64,000 nt of DNA from Syntrophobacteraceae bacterium (GCA_025454175.1 JALOOX010000014.1:1-64000); one strand, 5' to 3'; shown: positions 1 to 9,840, counted from the first letter of the stretch. Made by a program: numbers and translations. The notes: a model not told the origin generated them from the sequence alone.

Positions 1-27
1 TCGCGGCGACGCAGTTACCTTTGACTA

Positions 28-119
28 CCGGGAGCGGGCATCTCCCGGAGGAGGACTTGCACCTCCCTGTTCGCGCCTGCTCCCAGGCGCACGGATTCCC
101 GCCAGGGACACGCGGGAAT
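28..119. repeat. cluster of short palindromes at left edge
   Basis: Perfect or near-perfect hairpins follow one another: 28-34 pairs with 42-48 (7 bp), 47-51 with 62-66 (5 bp), 73-79 with 84-90 (7 bp, 4-nt loop) and 95-102 with 112-119 (8 bp). A frame open from the left edge to a TGA at 119-121 reads through them and could be the tail of a gene lying outside the window, but 39 codons are too few to judge. The rest of 1-369 holds only this cluster and the repeat at 263-319. Confidence 0.5.
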
Positions 120-262
120 GACAACAAATACGAGTACTCAATTGTGTGGAAGGGTACTTAGAACATTCGGCACGCTGTGTCAGATGTTAAAAAAACCGCC
201 ACCTCAAAAAACAGGATCTCGATTGAGCGATCATAGTGCGAACGGCTTGAATCTGGCTTTTT

Positions 263-319
263 GTCATCCCGAACGCATGTGAGGGATCTCTTGAGATTTC
301 TCCCTTCGGTCGAAATGAC
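263..319. repeat. dispersed intergenic palindrome (GTCAT...ATGAC)
   Basis: A 57-bp imperfect palindrome begins GTCAT and ends ATGAC, with an inner inverted pair around GAGGGATCTC / GAGATTTCTCCC. It lies just after the EF-G-like gene on the minus strand, so it may act as a transcript-end hairpin. Sequences of this type are, to my knowledge, common intergenic repeats in delta-proteobacteria, but the copy number here cannot be counted from one window. Confidence 0.5.
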
Positions 320-369
320 AGAAAGTCCAGTCTTCAGCCGTCGATGGTATAACTGCTCGGATTTGCCAA

Positions 370-2448
370 CTATTTGTCCTCCTGCTTGGAGGCCTCGATG
401 ATCTTCTCCTGCAGGGCGCCGGGGACCTCCTCGAAGTGGGAAAAGCCCATGGTGAACATGCCTCGGCCCGCCGTCATGGCGCGCAGGTCGGGTGCATACC
501 TCAGGACTTCGGACTGCGGAACGTTGGCCTTGATGATCTGCTTGGTGCCCTTGGTCTCCATGCCGAGAACCCTGCCGCGCTTGGAGTTCAGGTCGCCGAT
601 GACATCACCCATGCAGTCGTCCGGGACCACGATCTCCATGAGCATGATGGGCTCGAGCAGGGTGGGCTTGGCTTCCAGGACCGCCTTCTTGAAGGCCATG
701 GACCCCGCGATCTTGAACGCCATTTCCGAAGAGTCCACGGTGTGGTAAGAGCCGTCCACCAGCTCCACCTTGAAGTCGATGACCGGGTAGCCGGCCAGGG
801 CGCCTTCCTGGGCCGCCTCGGCAATGCCCTTTTCCACGGCGGGGATATACTGCTTGGGAATGACGCCGCCCACGATCTTGTCCACGAACTGGAATCCCGA
901 TCCGCGAGGCAGGGATTCCATCTCGATGGTGCAGTCCCCATACTGGCCGCGGCCTCCGGATTGCTTCTTGTACTTGCCCTGAATACGTGTCTTCCCCTTG
1001 ATGGTCTCTTTGTAGGAGACCTTGGGCAGACGAAGGTTCACCTCGACGCCGAACTTCCGCTTGAGCTTCTCGACGGTGGCCTCGATGTGGATCTCGCCCA
1101 TTCCGGAAAGGATCATCTCACGGGTTTCCTCGTTTCGCTCCAGCCTGAGGGTCAGGTCCTCCTCCATGAGGCGGGTCAGGGACGAGAAGATCTTGTCTTC
1201 GTCACCCTTGCTCTTGGGCTCCACCGCCAGGGAATAGACAGCCGGAGGCAGCTCGATGGGCGGAAACACGATGGGCTCCTTTTCCGCGCACAGCGTGTCC
1301 TGGGTCACCGTTTCCTTGAGCTTGGCCACGGCGACGATGTCCCCGGGCCCCGCAGACTGGATTGAATCCTGGGATTTGCCCTTGAGTCGAAGCAGCTGGC
1401 CGAAGCGCTCCTTGGCCCCCTTGGTGGCGTTGAACACGTTGGCGTCGGCGGTGAGGCTGCCCGAAAAGATCCTCATGACGGACAACCGCCCGGCATAAGG
1501 ATCGCTGATGGTCTTGATCACCAGGGCGCTGAACGGGGCTGAAGGGTCCGGCTCCCGCATCAGCTCGGCTTCACCGTCGGGGACCCTTCCCTTGACGGCC
1601 CCGCGGTCCAAGGGAGATGGAAAGTTGCTCGCGATAAAATCCATCAAGGGCTGGATCCCCATGTTGGCCGTTCCGGATCCGCAGGCGATGGGGACCAGCT
1701 TGCGCGTGATGACCGCATGACGCAGCCCCTCGACCAGCTCCTCGGAGCTGAGCTCGCCTTCTTCCAGGTACTTCTCGAGCAGCTCATCCTTGGCCTCGGC
1801 CACCTGCTCGATCAACTCCTCCTTCAACTTGCGGACGGTATCGGCAAGGTCCGCCGGCATCTCCTGCACGGCGAGCTTGCCGCTGTCGCCGTCGTCGAAC
1901 ACATAGGCCTTTTCGGATAGGAGATCCACAACCCCCTTGAAGGATTCGGCCGCCCCTATGGGGATCTGGACCGGGATGCACTGCTTGCCGAGGCTGTTTC
2001 GCAGGTCCTGCACCCGCGCCAGAAAATCGGCCCGCTCCCGATCCATCTTGCTCACGAAGATCATGCGCGGCTGGTTGTACTCGTCGGCGAACTCCAACAC
2101 CTTTTCCGTCTGCACCCGGATGCCGTCCACCGCATCCGCCAGCACCACCACCGCGTCCGCCCCCAGCATGGAAGTCTTGGTCTCGGAAATGAAGTTGAAG
2201 TCGCCGGGAGTGTCGATGATCGTCAGCTGGTGCTTGTTCCAGGTGAGGGTGTTGAAAGCCGTGCTGATGGTGATCTTGCGCTTCACCTCTTCCGGTTCGT
2301 AGTCCATGATGGAGGTGTTTTCATCCACTCTGCCGAGCCGCGTGGTCACACCCGCATCGAACAGCATCGCCTCGGCCAGGGAAGTCTTGCCCGCACCTCC
2401 ATGAGCAATGAGGGCGAACGTACGAACCTTTGCAACGTCCTCTTTCAT
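370..2448 (-). CDS. elongation factor G-like translational GTPase
   Basis: A 692-residue protein with the five-domain EF-G plan. The P-loop is AHGGAGKT at residues 15-22, switch II is DTPGDFNF near residue 80, and the guanine-specificity motif near 133 reads SKMD instead of NKMD. The GGAGKT P-loop and the KRKITI segment in place of RGITI mark the EF-G-like paralogue (EF-G2 type) rather than the main ribosomal translocase; the exact role of that subfamily is not settled. The start is supported by AAGGAAGAG upstream of ATG. It stands alone, 338 bp downstream of lipA. Confidence 0.9.
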   Translation of the reverse strand: MKEDVAKVRTFALIAHGGAGKTSLAEAMLFDAGVTTRLGRVDENTSIMDYEPEEVKRKITISTAFNTLTWNKHQLTIIDTPGDFNFISETKTSMLGADAVVVLADAVDGIRVQTEKVLEFADEYNQPRMIFVSKMDRERADFLARVQDLRNSLGKQCIPVQIPIGAAESFKGVVDLLSEKAYVFDDGDSGKLAVQEMPADLADTVRKLKEELIEQVAEAKDELLEKYLEEGELSSEELVEGLRHAVITRKLVPIACGSGTANMGIQPLMDFIASNFPSPLDRGAVKGRVPDGEAELMREPDPSAPFSALVIKTISDPYAGRLSVMRIFSGSLTADANVFNATKGAKERFGQLLRLKGKSQDSIQSAGPGDIVAVAKLKETVTQDTLCAEKEPIVFPPIELPPAVYSLAVEPKSKGDEDKIFSSLTRLMEEDLTLRLERNEETREMILSGMGEIHIEATVEKLKRKFGVEVNLRLPKVSYKETIKGKTRIQGKYKKQSGGRGQYGDCTIEMESLPRGSGFQFVDKIVGGVIPKQYIPAVEKGIAEAAQEGALAGYPVIDFKVELVDGSYHTVDSSEMAFKIAGSMAFKKAVLEAKPTLLEPIMLMEIVVPDDCMGDVIGDLNSKRGRVLGMETKGTKQIIKANVPQSEVLRYAPDLRAMTAGRGMFTMGFSHFEEVPGALQEKIIEASKQEDK

Positions 2449-2786
2449 TTCTCTTCCTTTCTTGGATCACCTCAGCCCCGCGAGACCGCGCTCCACGCGA
2501 AGGGCAGCATGCATTGGTGACGGGGCTCCTCAATCCTGAGCCGCCTGCTTAGAAGGTTTTTGGAGTGGGACATGATGGGAGCACCACCGCGAGCCCGCGA
2601 ATTCACTGTCAATCATCTGAAATTCCAGGAAAAACACGAAAAATGAAAATAAGATAAATCGCCATGGAGAGTCAAGCAAATTCAACAATTCACAAAGCTT
2701 CACCCCCCGCACTGCATTTCGGGGTCTGAAGGAGAAGCCTTTTCAGAAAGGCGACCCCCTCCATGGCGTTTGGCGGAGAGAGCAGT
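2449..2786. other. intergenic region, no gene seen
   Basis: The 338 bp between lipA and the EF-G-like gene contain an AT-rich stretch (about 2600-2700) that could carry the promoter for the EF-G-like gene. I see no convincing coding frame, RNA gene or terminator in it. Confidence 0.5.
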
Positions 2787-3680
2787 TCAGGAGGGAGAGG
2801 TTTTGGGCCGCAGCTCGCGCAGCGCCGTTTCGGCCCGGTATGAGCTGCGAACGAAGGGACCGGCTTCAGCCCAGCGGAAACCGGCTTCAAGGGCGGCCCG
2901 CCGAACGGCTTCGAAGGTCTCGGGGGCGATGTAGCGGGTTACGGGGAGCTGAGCCCGCGTCGGGCGCAGGTACTGGCCCACCGTCAGGAGATCACATCCC
3001 ACAGCCCGAAGGTCATGAATGACCTGAAGGATTTCCTCCCATTCCTCTCCGAGCCCCACCATGATGCCGGACTTGGTCAGCAGGTCGGGATCCCATTCCC
3101 TGGCCCTGCGCAGGAGAGTCAGCGAGCGGTCGTAATCGGCCTGAGGACGTACTCGAGGGTAAAGCCTTTTCACCGTCTCCAGGTTGTGGGCCAGCACATC
3201 GGGGCGCGCACGGAGCACTCGGGCCAGGGCTGCGTCGTCGCCCTGGAAGTCGGGAGTCAGGACCTCGACAGCGCACCCGGCGGCAACGGAGCGCACGCTC
3301 CGGATGACCTCGGCGAATGCCGAGGCTCCCCCGTCCGGAAGGTCGTCACGGGTCACGGAAGTGATCACCACGTGGGTGAGGCCGAGGGCAGCAACGGTTT
3401 CGGCCACGCGTGCCGCTTCGCCGCGGTCCAGGGGCTCCGGCGGTCCACTTCGAACCGCGCAGAATGCACAATTCCGGGTGCATTGCTCTCCCAGAATGAG
3501 GAATGTCGCCGTGCCATTCCCCCAGCACTCCCCACGGTTGGGGCACAGCGCCTCCTCGCACACCGTGTGGAGCGACTGCCCCCGCAACAGGCCGCGGACC
3601 CGGTCGACGGCGGGACCGTGGGGCAGGCGCACCCGGATCCAGGAGGGTTTGGGCGGACTCTTGCGGACGGGCTCATTCAC
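2787..3680 (-). CDS. lipA: lipoyl synthase
   Basis: Radical-SAM enzyme that inserts two sulfurs into protein-bound octanoyl groups. With the start used here, the auxiliary-cluster cysteines are C41, C46 and C52 (CX4CX5C) and the SAM-cluster cysteines C67, C71 and C74 (CX3CX2C). The RSSY motif that supplies the serine ligand is near the C terminus. I chose the GTG at 3680 because AGGAAG precedes it and the protein then has the usual length (297 aa); the frame stays open to a TTG at 3725. It lies 57 bp after lipB and serves the lipoylated E2 of this operon. Confidence 0.95.
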   Translation of the reverse strand: MNEPVRKSPPKPSWIRVRLPHGPAVDRVRGLLRGQSLHTVCEEALCPNRGECWGNGTATFLILGEQCTRNCAFCAVRSGPPEPLDRGEAARVAETVAALGLTHVVITSVTRDDLPDGGASAFAEVIRSVRSVAAGCAVEVLTPDFQGDDAALARVLRARPDVLAHNLETVKRLYPRVRPQADYDRSLTLLRRAREWDPDLLTKSGIMVGLGEEWEEILQVIHDLRAVGCDLLTVGQYLRPTRAQLPVTRYIAPETFEAVRRAALEAGFRWAEAGPFVRSSYRAETALRELRPKTSPS

Positions 3681-3737
3681 AGTGGTCTTCCTGTTCAACT
3701 GTGAGAACGGACGGCGGCCGGCCAAGCGCCTTACGGG

Positions 3738-4529
3738 TCAGCTGGATGATCTCGTATGACCTTCGGTTTTTGACCGACCAACCACCTCCCGGCATGAGAA
3801 TTCGTCAAGACGGGCGTTGGTGCGCGCGTGCTCGATGGTCATGCTCACCAGGCTCCCATCTTTGTCGAGATCGTCCGGAAGTCTCATCCTGACATCGAAA
3901 ACCGATTCGAACGCTTGGGCGATCCGGTCCTGCACAATGGTCCAGCTCGGCTCGATTCCGAGAATCTCCCGCATGGAGGTGACCGCTTTTCCCCGGATGC
4001 CGCAGGGGATGATCCGGCCGAAGGCTTCGAGATCCGGGCAGACGTTGAGGGCAAAGCCATGGGTCGTCACTCTCCGGGCATTGATCCGCACACCGATGGC
4101 CGCGATCTTCGCGCCGCCCACCCACACTCCCGTGAACCCTTCCATCCGTCCCGCACGGATGCCGAAGGCCTCGAGGCCGAGGATGATCACCTCTTCGAGG
4201 TCCCTCAGGTATCGGCTGGGGCCGCCGGGCCGGCCCTCGAGGCTGACGATCGGGTATCCCACCAGCTGCCCCGGGCCGTGGTAGGTGATGTCGCCGCCGC
4301 GGTCCACCATATGGACTGCAAACCCCTCGTTCTCCAGGGTGAGCCTGTCCACCAGCAGATGCTCGGGCCGCGTGCGCTTTCCCAGGGTGTAGGTCGGCGG
4401 GTGCTCCACAAAAAGCAGAACGTCCGGGATGGAGCTTTCGGCGCGGGCGCGGGCCAGGCTCCGCTGCAGCTCCCAGGCTCTCATGTACTCCATGCGGCCC
4501 AGATCCATCCGCCAACCCAAACGCGGCAT
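3738..4529 (-). CDS. lipB: lipoyl(octanoyl) transferase
   Basis: Transfers octanoyl from acyl carrier protein to the lipoyl domain of E2. The catalytic pair is present: Lys141 in GGAKIAAIG and Cys176 in IIPCGIRGK, together with the family signature RGGDITYHGPGQ. The start at 4529 is preceded by GGGAAGGGA; an upstream in-frame ATG at 4553 has no good ribosome site. At 263 aa it carries a C-terminal extension beyond the usual 210-230 residues. It sits between lpdA and lipA, which completes a self-contained lipoylation set. Confidence 0.94.
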   Translation of the reverse strand: MPRLGWRMDLGRMEYMRAWELQRSLARARAESSIPDVLLFVEHPPTYTLGKRTRPEHLLVDRLTLENEGFAVHMVDRGGDITYHGPGQLVGYPIVSLEGRPGGPSRYLRDLEEVIILGLEAFGIRAGRMEGFTGVWVGGAKIAAIGVRINARRVTTHGFALNVCPDLEAFGRIIPCGIRGKAVTSMREILGIEPSWTIVQDRIAQAFESVFDVRMRLPDDLDKDGSLVSMTIEHARTNARLDEFSCREVVGRSKTEGHTRSSS

Positions 4530-4649
4530 CGCGGTCCCTTCCCGCACACTCATCAATGGTCACTCGGCCAGACTCACCCACTTCATTGTCGAAGTATATC
4601 TCAACGTCTTCACGTCTATTCGCGGGAAGGGGTGGCTTTGCCCACATCC

Positions 4650-6074
4650 TCACTTCTTCGCCGGCAGGATGTGAGTCGAGCTGCCCAGAAACGCCTCTGC
4701 AACCTCCTCCTCCGATTCCGACAGGGTCGGATGGGGATGGATGGTCATGGCCAGGTCCTGGGCCAGCGCCCCCATTTCGATGGCCAGGACGCCCTCGGAG
4801 ATCAGCTCTCCCGCATCCCGCCCGACGATTCCCATTCCCAGCACCCGCTGGCTTTCGGGATCCACGATGAGCTTGGTCATGCCGCGGGCGAGTCCCAGTG
4901 ACGCCGCCCGCCCCGAGGCCGACCAGGGGAAACGGGTGACCTTGACCGGCCGGCTCCGGCTCCTGGCCTCCTCCTCGGTCAACCCGCACCAGGCAATCTG
5001 GGGGTCCGTGTACACCACCGCGGGGATGGCCTGGACGTCGAACGCCGTCGGCTGGCCCGCAATGGCTTCCGCCGCCACCTTTCCCTCGTGCATGGCCTTG
5101 TGGGCCAGCATGGCCCCCCCCACCACGTCACCGATGGCGAAGATGCTCGGGTCGCTGGTGCGCAAGCGCTCATCGACCGTGATGAATCCGCGCTCATCCA
5201 GGGTGACCCCCGTCCGATCGATCCCGATGCTCCCGGAATTCGGGCTTCTGCCGATGGCCACCAGCACGCGGTCGAACACCTGATTGGACCCGCCGCCGGC
5301 TCCCTCCAGGGTGACCTCGACGCCGTCCTCAAGCTCCACCAGCGCACTGACCCGCGTTCTGGTGTGAATGGCTTCGAAGAGATCCGACAGATGGCGCACC
5401 AGCGGCTGGACCAGGTCGGCATCGGCGCCCGCCATCAGGCGATCATTCCCTTCGACGACGGTGACGCGGCTTCCCATGGATGCATAGAAGGAACCGAGCT
5501 CGACCCCCACGTAGCCTCCACCCACGACCAGGAGGCGTTCGGGAATGTCGGCCAGCGCCAGGGCCCCGGTGGAATTCATGACGCGGCCACCCTTTTTCGA
5601 CTCGTGCCCGGGGAGCATCATCGCCCGGGAGCCCGTGGCGATGATGGCATGCTTGAATTTGAAGCGCGAAATGTCCGAGCCCTGGACCCGCACATGGTGT
5701 GAATCCTCAAACTCGGCCCGCCCCTTGATCACCTGCACCCCGCGGCTTCGACTCAGGTCCATGAGCCCCTTGGCCAGCCGGTCCACAACCTGGTTCTTCC
5801 ATTGCCTTATCTTGCCGAGATCCAGGTGGGGCGGGCCAAAGGATACCCCCATGGCCTCGGCCCTCTTGGCCTCCTGGACCAGCTCCGCCACGTGGAGCAG
5901 GGTCTTGGACGGGATGCAGCCTCGGAACAGGCACACCCCCCCCAGCCGCCCCTCCTGGTCGACGACGGTCACCTCCAGGCCCAGGTCCGCCGCCCGAAAT
6001 GCGGCCGCATATCCTCCCGGTCCACCGCCGATGACCAGAAGCTCCGTCTCCTGCGTATATTCACCCATCACCAT
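4650..6074 (-). CDS. lpdA: dihydrolipoamide dehydrogenase (E3)
   Basis: FAD flavoprotein that reoxidises dihydrolipoyl groups with NAD. Seen are the FAD-binding GGGPGG (residues 16-21), the redox disulfide C48/C53 in GGVCLFRGCIPSK, a second nucleotide-binding GGGYVGVE, and the C-terminal active-site HPHPT with H448 and E453. The length of 474 aa is normal. ATG at 6074 has AAAGG upstream. It is 32 bp downstream of pdhC, so it is the dedicated E3 of the complex. Confidence 0.95.
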   Translation of the reverse strand: MVMGEYTQETELLVIGGGPGGYAAAFRAADLGLEVTVVDQEGRLGGVCLFRGCIPSKTLLHVAELVQEAKRAEAMGVSFGPPHLDLGKIRQWKNQVVDRLAKGLMDLSRSRGVQVIKGRAEFEDSHHVRVQGSDISRFKFKHAIIATGSRAMMLPGHESKKGGRVMNSTGALALADIPERLLVVGGGYVGVELGSFYASMGSRVTVVEGNDRLMAGADADLVQPLVRHLSDLFEAIHTRTRVSALVELEDGVEVTLEGAGGGSNQVFDRVLVAIGRSPNSGSIGIDRTGVTLDERGFITVDERLRTSDPSIFAIGDVVGGAMLAHKAMHEGKVAAEAIAGQPTAFDVQAIPAVVYTDPQIAWCGLTEEEARSRSRPVKVTRFPWSASGRAASLGLARGMTKLIVDPESQRVLGMGIVGRDAGELISEGVLAIEMGALAQDLAMTIHPHPTLSESEEEVAEAFLGSSTHILPAKK

Positions 6075-6106
6075 GATCGACGCCTTTCAGGAAGCTCATC
6101 CATTCG

Positions 6107-7459
6107 TCACACCAAAAGAAGCTTCTCGGGATCCTCGAGGTTTTCCTTGACCCGGTTCAGGAATCGGGCCGCGTCGGCACCGTCCACCACCCGGTGGTCG
6201 AAGCCCAGGATCAGGGGCAGCATGAGGCGCGGCACGATCTCGAACGGCTCATGGCGCCCCCGCACGATGGACTGCCAGCGTGCCTGCGCCAAACCCAGGA
6301 TCGCCACCTGGGGAAAGTTGATGATGGGGTTGAATCCGGTGCCGCCCAAAACTCCGATGTTGGTGATGGTGAACGAGCCGCCCTGGAGCTCCTCCACCTG
6401 GGTTTTCCCTTCACGGGTCCGCTCCGCCAGGCTGAGCAGCTCGATGGCCAGCTCGGTCACGCTCTTCCTGTCCACATCGCGTATGACGGGAACGATGAGC
6501 CCGCGGTCGGAATCCACCGCCACGCCGATGTGGACGTATTGCTTGAGGACGATCTCCTCGGCCGCCGTGTCCAGGCTGGCATTGAACCGCGGATGGGCCT
6601 TGAGGGCGGCGACGGCCGCCTTGAGGGCGAAGACCGTGAGGCTGAGGGCGCCGCCCCGATCCTCGATCCCGGCCTTGTGCCTGCGCCGAAAAGCCTCCAG
6701 CTCCGTGATGTCCGCCACGTCCTGATGGGCCACGTGCGGAATCTGGGACCAGGCGAGGGCCATGTGTCTCGCCGTGGCGCGGCGGATGGATTTGAGTGGA
6801 ATGCGCTCCACGGGGCCCCACCGCGCGTGGTCCTCGACCTCGACGCGCGAAATGACGGCCGGCGCCAGTGGAATCTCCCCCCTCTCGGCGGCGGGAGGGG
6901 CCTCGGGCTTCTCAGCAGGCTTTCCACCCTGTTCCGCGAAGGCCCGCACATCCTCGGCGGTCACGCGCCCTCCAGGTCCGGAGGGGATAACCCCGCGGAT
7001 ATCCACTCCCAGCTCCCGCGCCAGGCGACGGGTCGACGGAGTGGCCGGAACCGGACCCGGCGGCGCCGCCGACCTCGGCGCCTCCTCCCCTTTGGGGGCC
7101 GCCTCTTCCCGGTCCCGCTCCCCGGCTTTTCCGGGTGGCGGCTCGGGAGAAGGCTCGGCCGGAGCTTCCACGCCTTTCTTCGGTGGGCCTTCCACGGCCG
7201 GCCTGGTTACCCGCCTTTCATCCTCGGTCGAGAAGGTCATCAGGACCTGTCCCACCTTGACCTCATCTCCCGGCTTCACAAGGATCTCCGCCACCTTTCC
7301 GGTCACGGGAGCCGGCACCTCGGTGGTCGCCTTGTCGGTCTCCACGACCAGGATCGGCTGGCCGTCCTCCACCGTGTCTCCCACCGCCACCAGCACATCG
7401 ATGATCTCTCCCTCGTGGATCCCTTCGCCCAAGTCGGGAAGCTTGAACTCAACCGGCAT
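6107..7459 (-). CDS. pdhC: 2-oxo acid dehydrogenase E2 (dihydrolipoamide acyltransferase)
   Basis: 450 aa with the classic layout. One N-terminal lipoyl domain has Lys43 in ETDKATTE, followed by a long Pro/Glu/Ala-rich linker. A peripheral-subunit binding domain follows (STRRLARELG...GPGGRVTAED), then the catalytic domain with the HxxxDG motif (H422, D426 in FDHRVVDG). A single lipoyl domain and an E1 alpha/beta partner place it in the branched-chain or Gram-positive-type PDH group. The acyl specificity (acetyl, branched-chain or glutaryl) cannot be told from sequence. GAGAGGAGG precedes the ATG. Confidence 0.92.
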   Translation of the reverse strand: MPVEFKLPDLGEGIHEGEIIDVLVAVGDTVEDGQPILVVETDKATTEVPAPVTGKVAEILVKPGDEVKVGQVLMTFSTEDERRVTRPAVEGPPKKGVEAPAEPSPEPPPGKAGERDREEAAPKGEEAPRSAAPPGPVPATPSTRRLARELGVDIRGVIPSGPGGRVTAEDVRAFAEQGGKPAEKPEAPPAAERGEIPLAPAVISRVEVEDHARWGPVERIPLKSIRRATARHMALAWSQIPHVAHQDVADITELEAFRRRHKAGIEDRGGALSLTVFALKAAVAALKAHPRFNASLDTAAEEIVLKQYVHIGVAVDSDRGLIVPVIRDVDRKSVTELAIELLSLAERTREGKTQVEELQGGSFTITNIGVLGGTGFNPIINFPQVAILGLAQARWQSIVRGRHEPFEIVPRLMLPLILGFDHRVVDGADAARFLNRVKENLEDPEKLLLV

Positions 7460-7501
7460 ACAACCTCCTCTCGGTTATCGCCCTGATCGTAGGTGGATGC
7501 T

Positions 7502-8482
7502 TCAGAAGTCCAGGGTCTCGCGAACGGCATTCACGATGCGATCCGCACCCGGCAGGTAATGCATCTCTCTCTGGAAGAGCGGGATGACGATGTCGAATCC
7601 CGTCACCCGGCGAATGGGCGCCTCCAGGTACAGGAAGGACTTCTCCATGATGCGCGCCATGATCTCGGCGCCGGGGCCGAAGCTCCGAGGGGCTTCATGG
7701 ACGATCACCACGCGCCCGGTTTTTCGGGCCGATGCCGTGAAAAGCTCGTCATCGAGGGGCGAGATGGTCAGAAGATCGATGACCTCGGCCTCGACGCCGC
7801 GCTCCTCCTTGAGACGCGTCGCGGCCTCGAGGGTTGGGTGGAGCGATGCCCCGTAGCTCACCAGGGTGACATCCCGGCCCTCGCGGACCACCTGGGACTT
7901 GCCGATGGGCAGCGTCTCCTCTTCCTCGGGCACTTCCTCGCGGAAGGCGCGGTAAACGGCCTTGGGCTCGTAAAAGACCACGGGGTCGGGATCGCGGATG
8001 GCGCTCACCAGGAGCGCCCTCGCATTGCGCGGCGTGGAAGGGATCACCATCTTGAGGCCCGGGGTATGTGCCCAGTAGGCTTCGCGGCTTTCCGAGTGGT
8101 GCTCCAGGGCTCGGACTCCTCCCCCATACGGACAGCGGAGCACCATGGGCACGTGAAAACGGCCGAGGGATCGGCCCCGCAGCCGGGCGGCGTGGGCCTC
8201 CATCTGGTGCATGGCGTAGTAGCTGAACCCGGAAAACTGCATCTCGCAAACGGGACGAAGTCCGTAAACCGCCATGCCGATGGAAAAGCCCGCTATGCCC
8301 GATTCAGCCAGCGGCGTGTCCATGACCCGATCGGGGCCGAACTTCTCGATGAGCCCGTCGGTGACGCGGAAAACGCCGCCGTCCACGCCGACATCCTCTC
8401 CCAGGACAATGACTCGGTCGTCCTTGTCCATCTCCTGCATGAGCGCCAGGTTGAGGGCCTGAACCATAGTCATCTTAGCCAT
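7502..8482 (-). CDS. pdhB: 2-oxo acid dehydrogenase E1 component, beta subunit
   Basis: 326 aa, the pyrimidine-domain half of the heterotetrameric thiamine-diphosphate decarboxylase. It has the conserved start VQALNLALMQEM, the GEDVG motif, and the later YEPKAVYR and SYGASLHPTLEAA segments of the family. The ATG at 8482 has AAAGGAGGGG upstream and overlaps the 3' end of pdhA by 8 bp, which implies translational coupling. It works with the adjacent alpha subunit. Confidence 0.93.
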   Translation of the reverse strand: MAKMTMVQALNLALMQEMDKDDRVIVLGEDVGVDGGVFRVTDGLIEKFGPDRVMDTPLAESGIAGFSIGMAVYGLRPVCEMQFSGFSYYAMHQMEAHAARLRGRSLGRFHVPMVLRCPYGGGVRALEHHSESREAYWAHTPGLKMVIPSTPRNARALLVSAIRDPDPVVFYEPKAVYRAFREEVPEEEETLPIGKSQVVREGRDVTLVSYGASLHPTLEAATRLKEERGVEAEVIDLLTISPLDDELFTASARKTGRVVIVHEAPRSFGPGAEIMARIMEKSFLYLEAPIRRVTGFDIVIPLFQREMHYLPGADRIVNAVRETLDF

Positions 8483-9581
8483 GCTGATCCCCTCCTTTCC
8501 CGGCTTCAATTTCACGCCTGAGCTCTTCCCTCTGGGACTCGATGTGCGGCAGGATCTCCGCGTAGGCATGCTCGAACATGACCAGGGGATCGACGGGCTT
8601 CTCCATCAGCCGCGCCCAGCGCTCTTCGGCCTCCTTGATCTCGGCTTTCACTTCCTCCTCCACGGCCTCGATGCCGACTTCGCTGAGCAGCCCCTTGTCC
8701 TTGAGATACTTCTGGAAACGGGTGATGGGGTCTTTTCGGGTCCATTCCTCCACTTCCTCGTCGGTCCGGTAGCGCTTGGGGTCGTCGGCCGTCGTGTGCA
8801 CGGACATGCGGTACGTCACCGTCTCGATGAGGGTCGGCCCGTTTCCCGCCCGGGCCCGGTCCGCCGCCTCCCTGGCCGCCGCGTAGACCGCCAGGACGTC
8901 GTTTCCGTCCACGGCGATTCCCGGCATGTCGTAGGCCAGAGCCTTCTGGGCCAGGGTTCTGGACCGGGTCTGGCGCGATCGGGGTACGGAAATGGCCCAA
9001 TGGTTGTTCTGACAGATGAAGACAGCCGGCACCTGGAAAACGGCCGCGAAGTTCAGGGCCTCGTGGAAGTCGCCCTCCGACGTGGCGCCGTCCCCGAAAA
9101 AGCACATGGCGATCTGGTGCTTTCCCCGAACCTTGATCCCGTAGGCCAGGCCCGCCGCATGCAATGTCTGGCTGCCCACGGGAATGGAGACGGGAAGGTT
9201 GTTGGCATTTTCGGGGATGAAGCCTCCTTCGTTATAGCCCGCATAAACCATCAGGATATGCTCCATGGCCTTGCCCCGCCAGACCTCGGCCGCCGCCTCC
9301 CGGAAGCACGGAACCATCCAGTCCTCGGTCTCCAGCACGGCGACGGCGCCCAGCTGGGAGGCCTCCTGGCCCTTGATGGGAGCGAAGGTGCCGATGCGCC
9401 CCTGCCGCTGGAGGGTGAGCATGCGTTCGTCGAAGCGCCGCCCCAGCACCATGACCCGGTGGAGCTTCAGGAGGAGGGAATCGGGAAGATCGGGCTCCAG
9501 GTCCCGATCCACCTGACCGTTTTCGTCCAGGATGGAGAGGTACTCCACCCGGAGAGGAAGATCGATCGCTTTTCTGGGCAT
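8475..9581 (-). CDS. pdhA: 2-oxo acid dehydrogenase E1 component, alpha subunit
   Basis: 368 aa from ATG 9581 (AAGGA upstream; a second ATG at 9590 is possible). It shows the thiamine-diphosphate/Mg motif GDGATSEGD...CQNNHWAIS and the phosphorylation-loop region with YRMSVHTTADD. It is the first gene of a tight operon E1 alpha, E1 beta, E2, E3, LipB, LipA. Many strict anaerobes use pyruvate:ferredoxin oxidoreductase instead, so a complete lipoyl-dependent complex is notable here. It diverges from the aminotransferase gene. Confidence 0.93.
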   Translation of the reverse strand: MPRKAIDLPLRVEYLSILDENGQVDRDLEPDLPDSLLLKLHRVMVLGRRFDERMLTLQRQGRIGTFAPIKGQEASQLGAVAVLETEDWMVPCFREAAAEVWRGKAMEHILMVYAGYNEGGFIPENANNLPVSIPVGSQTLHAAGLAYGIKVRGKHQIAMCFFGDGATSEGDFHEALNFAAVFQVPAVFICQNNHWAISVPRSRQTRSRTLAQKALAYDMPGIAVDGNDVLAVYAAAREAADRARAGNGPTLIETVTYRMSVHTTADDPKRYRTDEEVEEWTRKDPITRFQKYLKDKGLLSEVGIEAVEEEVKAEIKEAEERWARLMEKPVDPLVMFEHAYAEILPHIESQREELRREIEAGKGGDQHG

Positions 9582-9840
9582 CTCATTCATCCTTAGCATT
9601 GGTTGCGGGGTCCGAGAGGAGAATCTCATGAATACCCGTGAAGGACTCCAACACGTCTTAAAAAAGAAAAGACCGGGCCTGGACTTAGGCAAGCCTCGCA
9701 CCACAACGAAATGGCCAAAAAAGTCAAAACCGGATATACCATATCACAAGGTGGCCTCGGGCAGCTACGGCCACCGTACCGTCCTTGAGCTCATTTCAGG
9801 CCCATTGGAACCGACATCCATCGAGCGGGGTGAGCACGCC
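9582..9840. promoter_or_regulatory. divergent intergenic region pdhA / aminotransferase
   Basis: 259 bp between two divergently transcribed genes should hold both promoters, but I cannot pick convincing -35/-10 pairs. The reading frame of the aminotransferase stays open back to an ATG at 9629 with GAGAGGAG before it. A 71-residue N-terminal extension would be unlike the family, so I treat the segment as non-coding. Confidence 0.4.

Noticed and set aside
2-121. 39-codon frame open at the left edge
   Set aside because: It may be the tail of a gene outside the window, but the DNA is a string of hairpins and the segment is too short to assign.
9532-9840. in-frame upstream extension of the aminotransferase
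   Set aside because: It overlaps the pdhA start and encodes Lys/Pro-rich sequence unlike the family. The protein aligns from the ATG at 9841.
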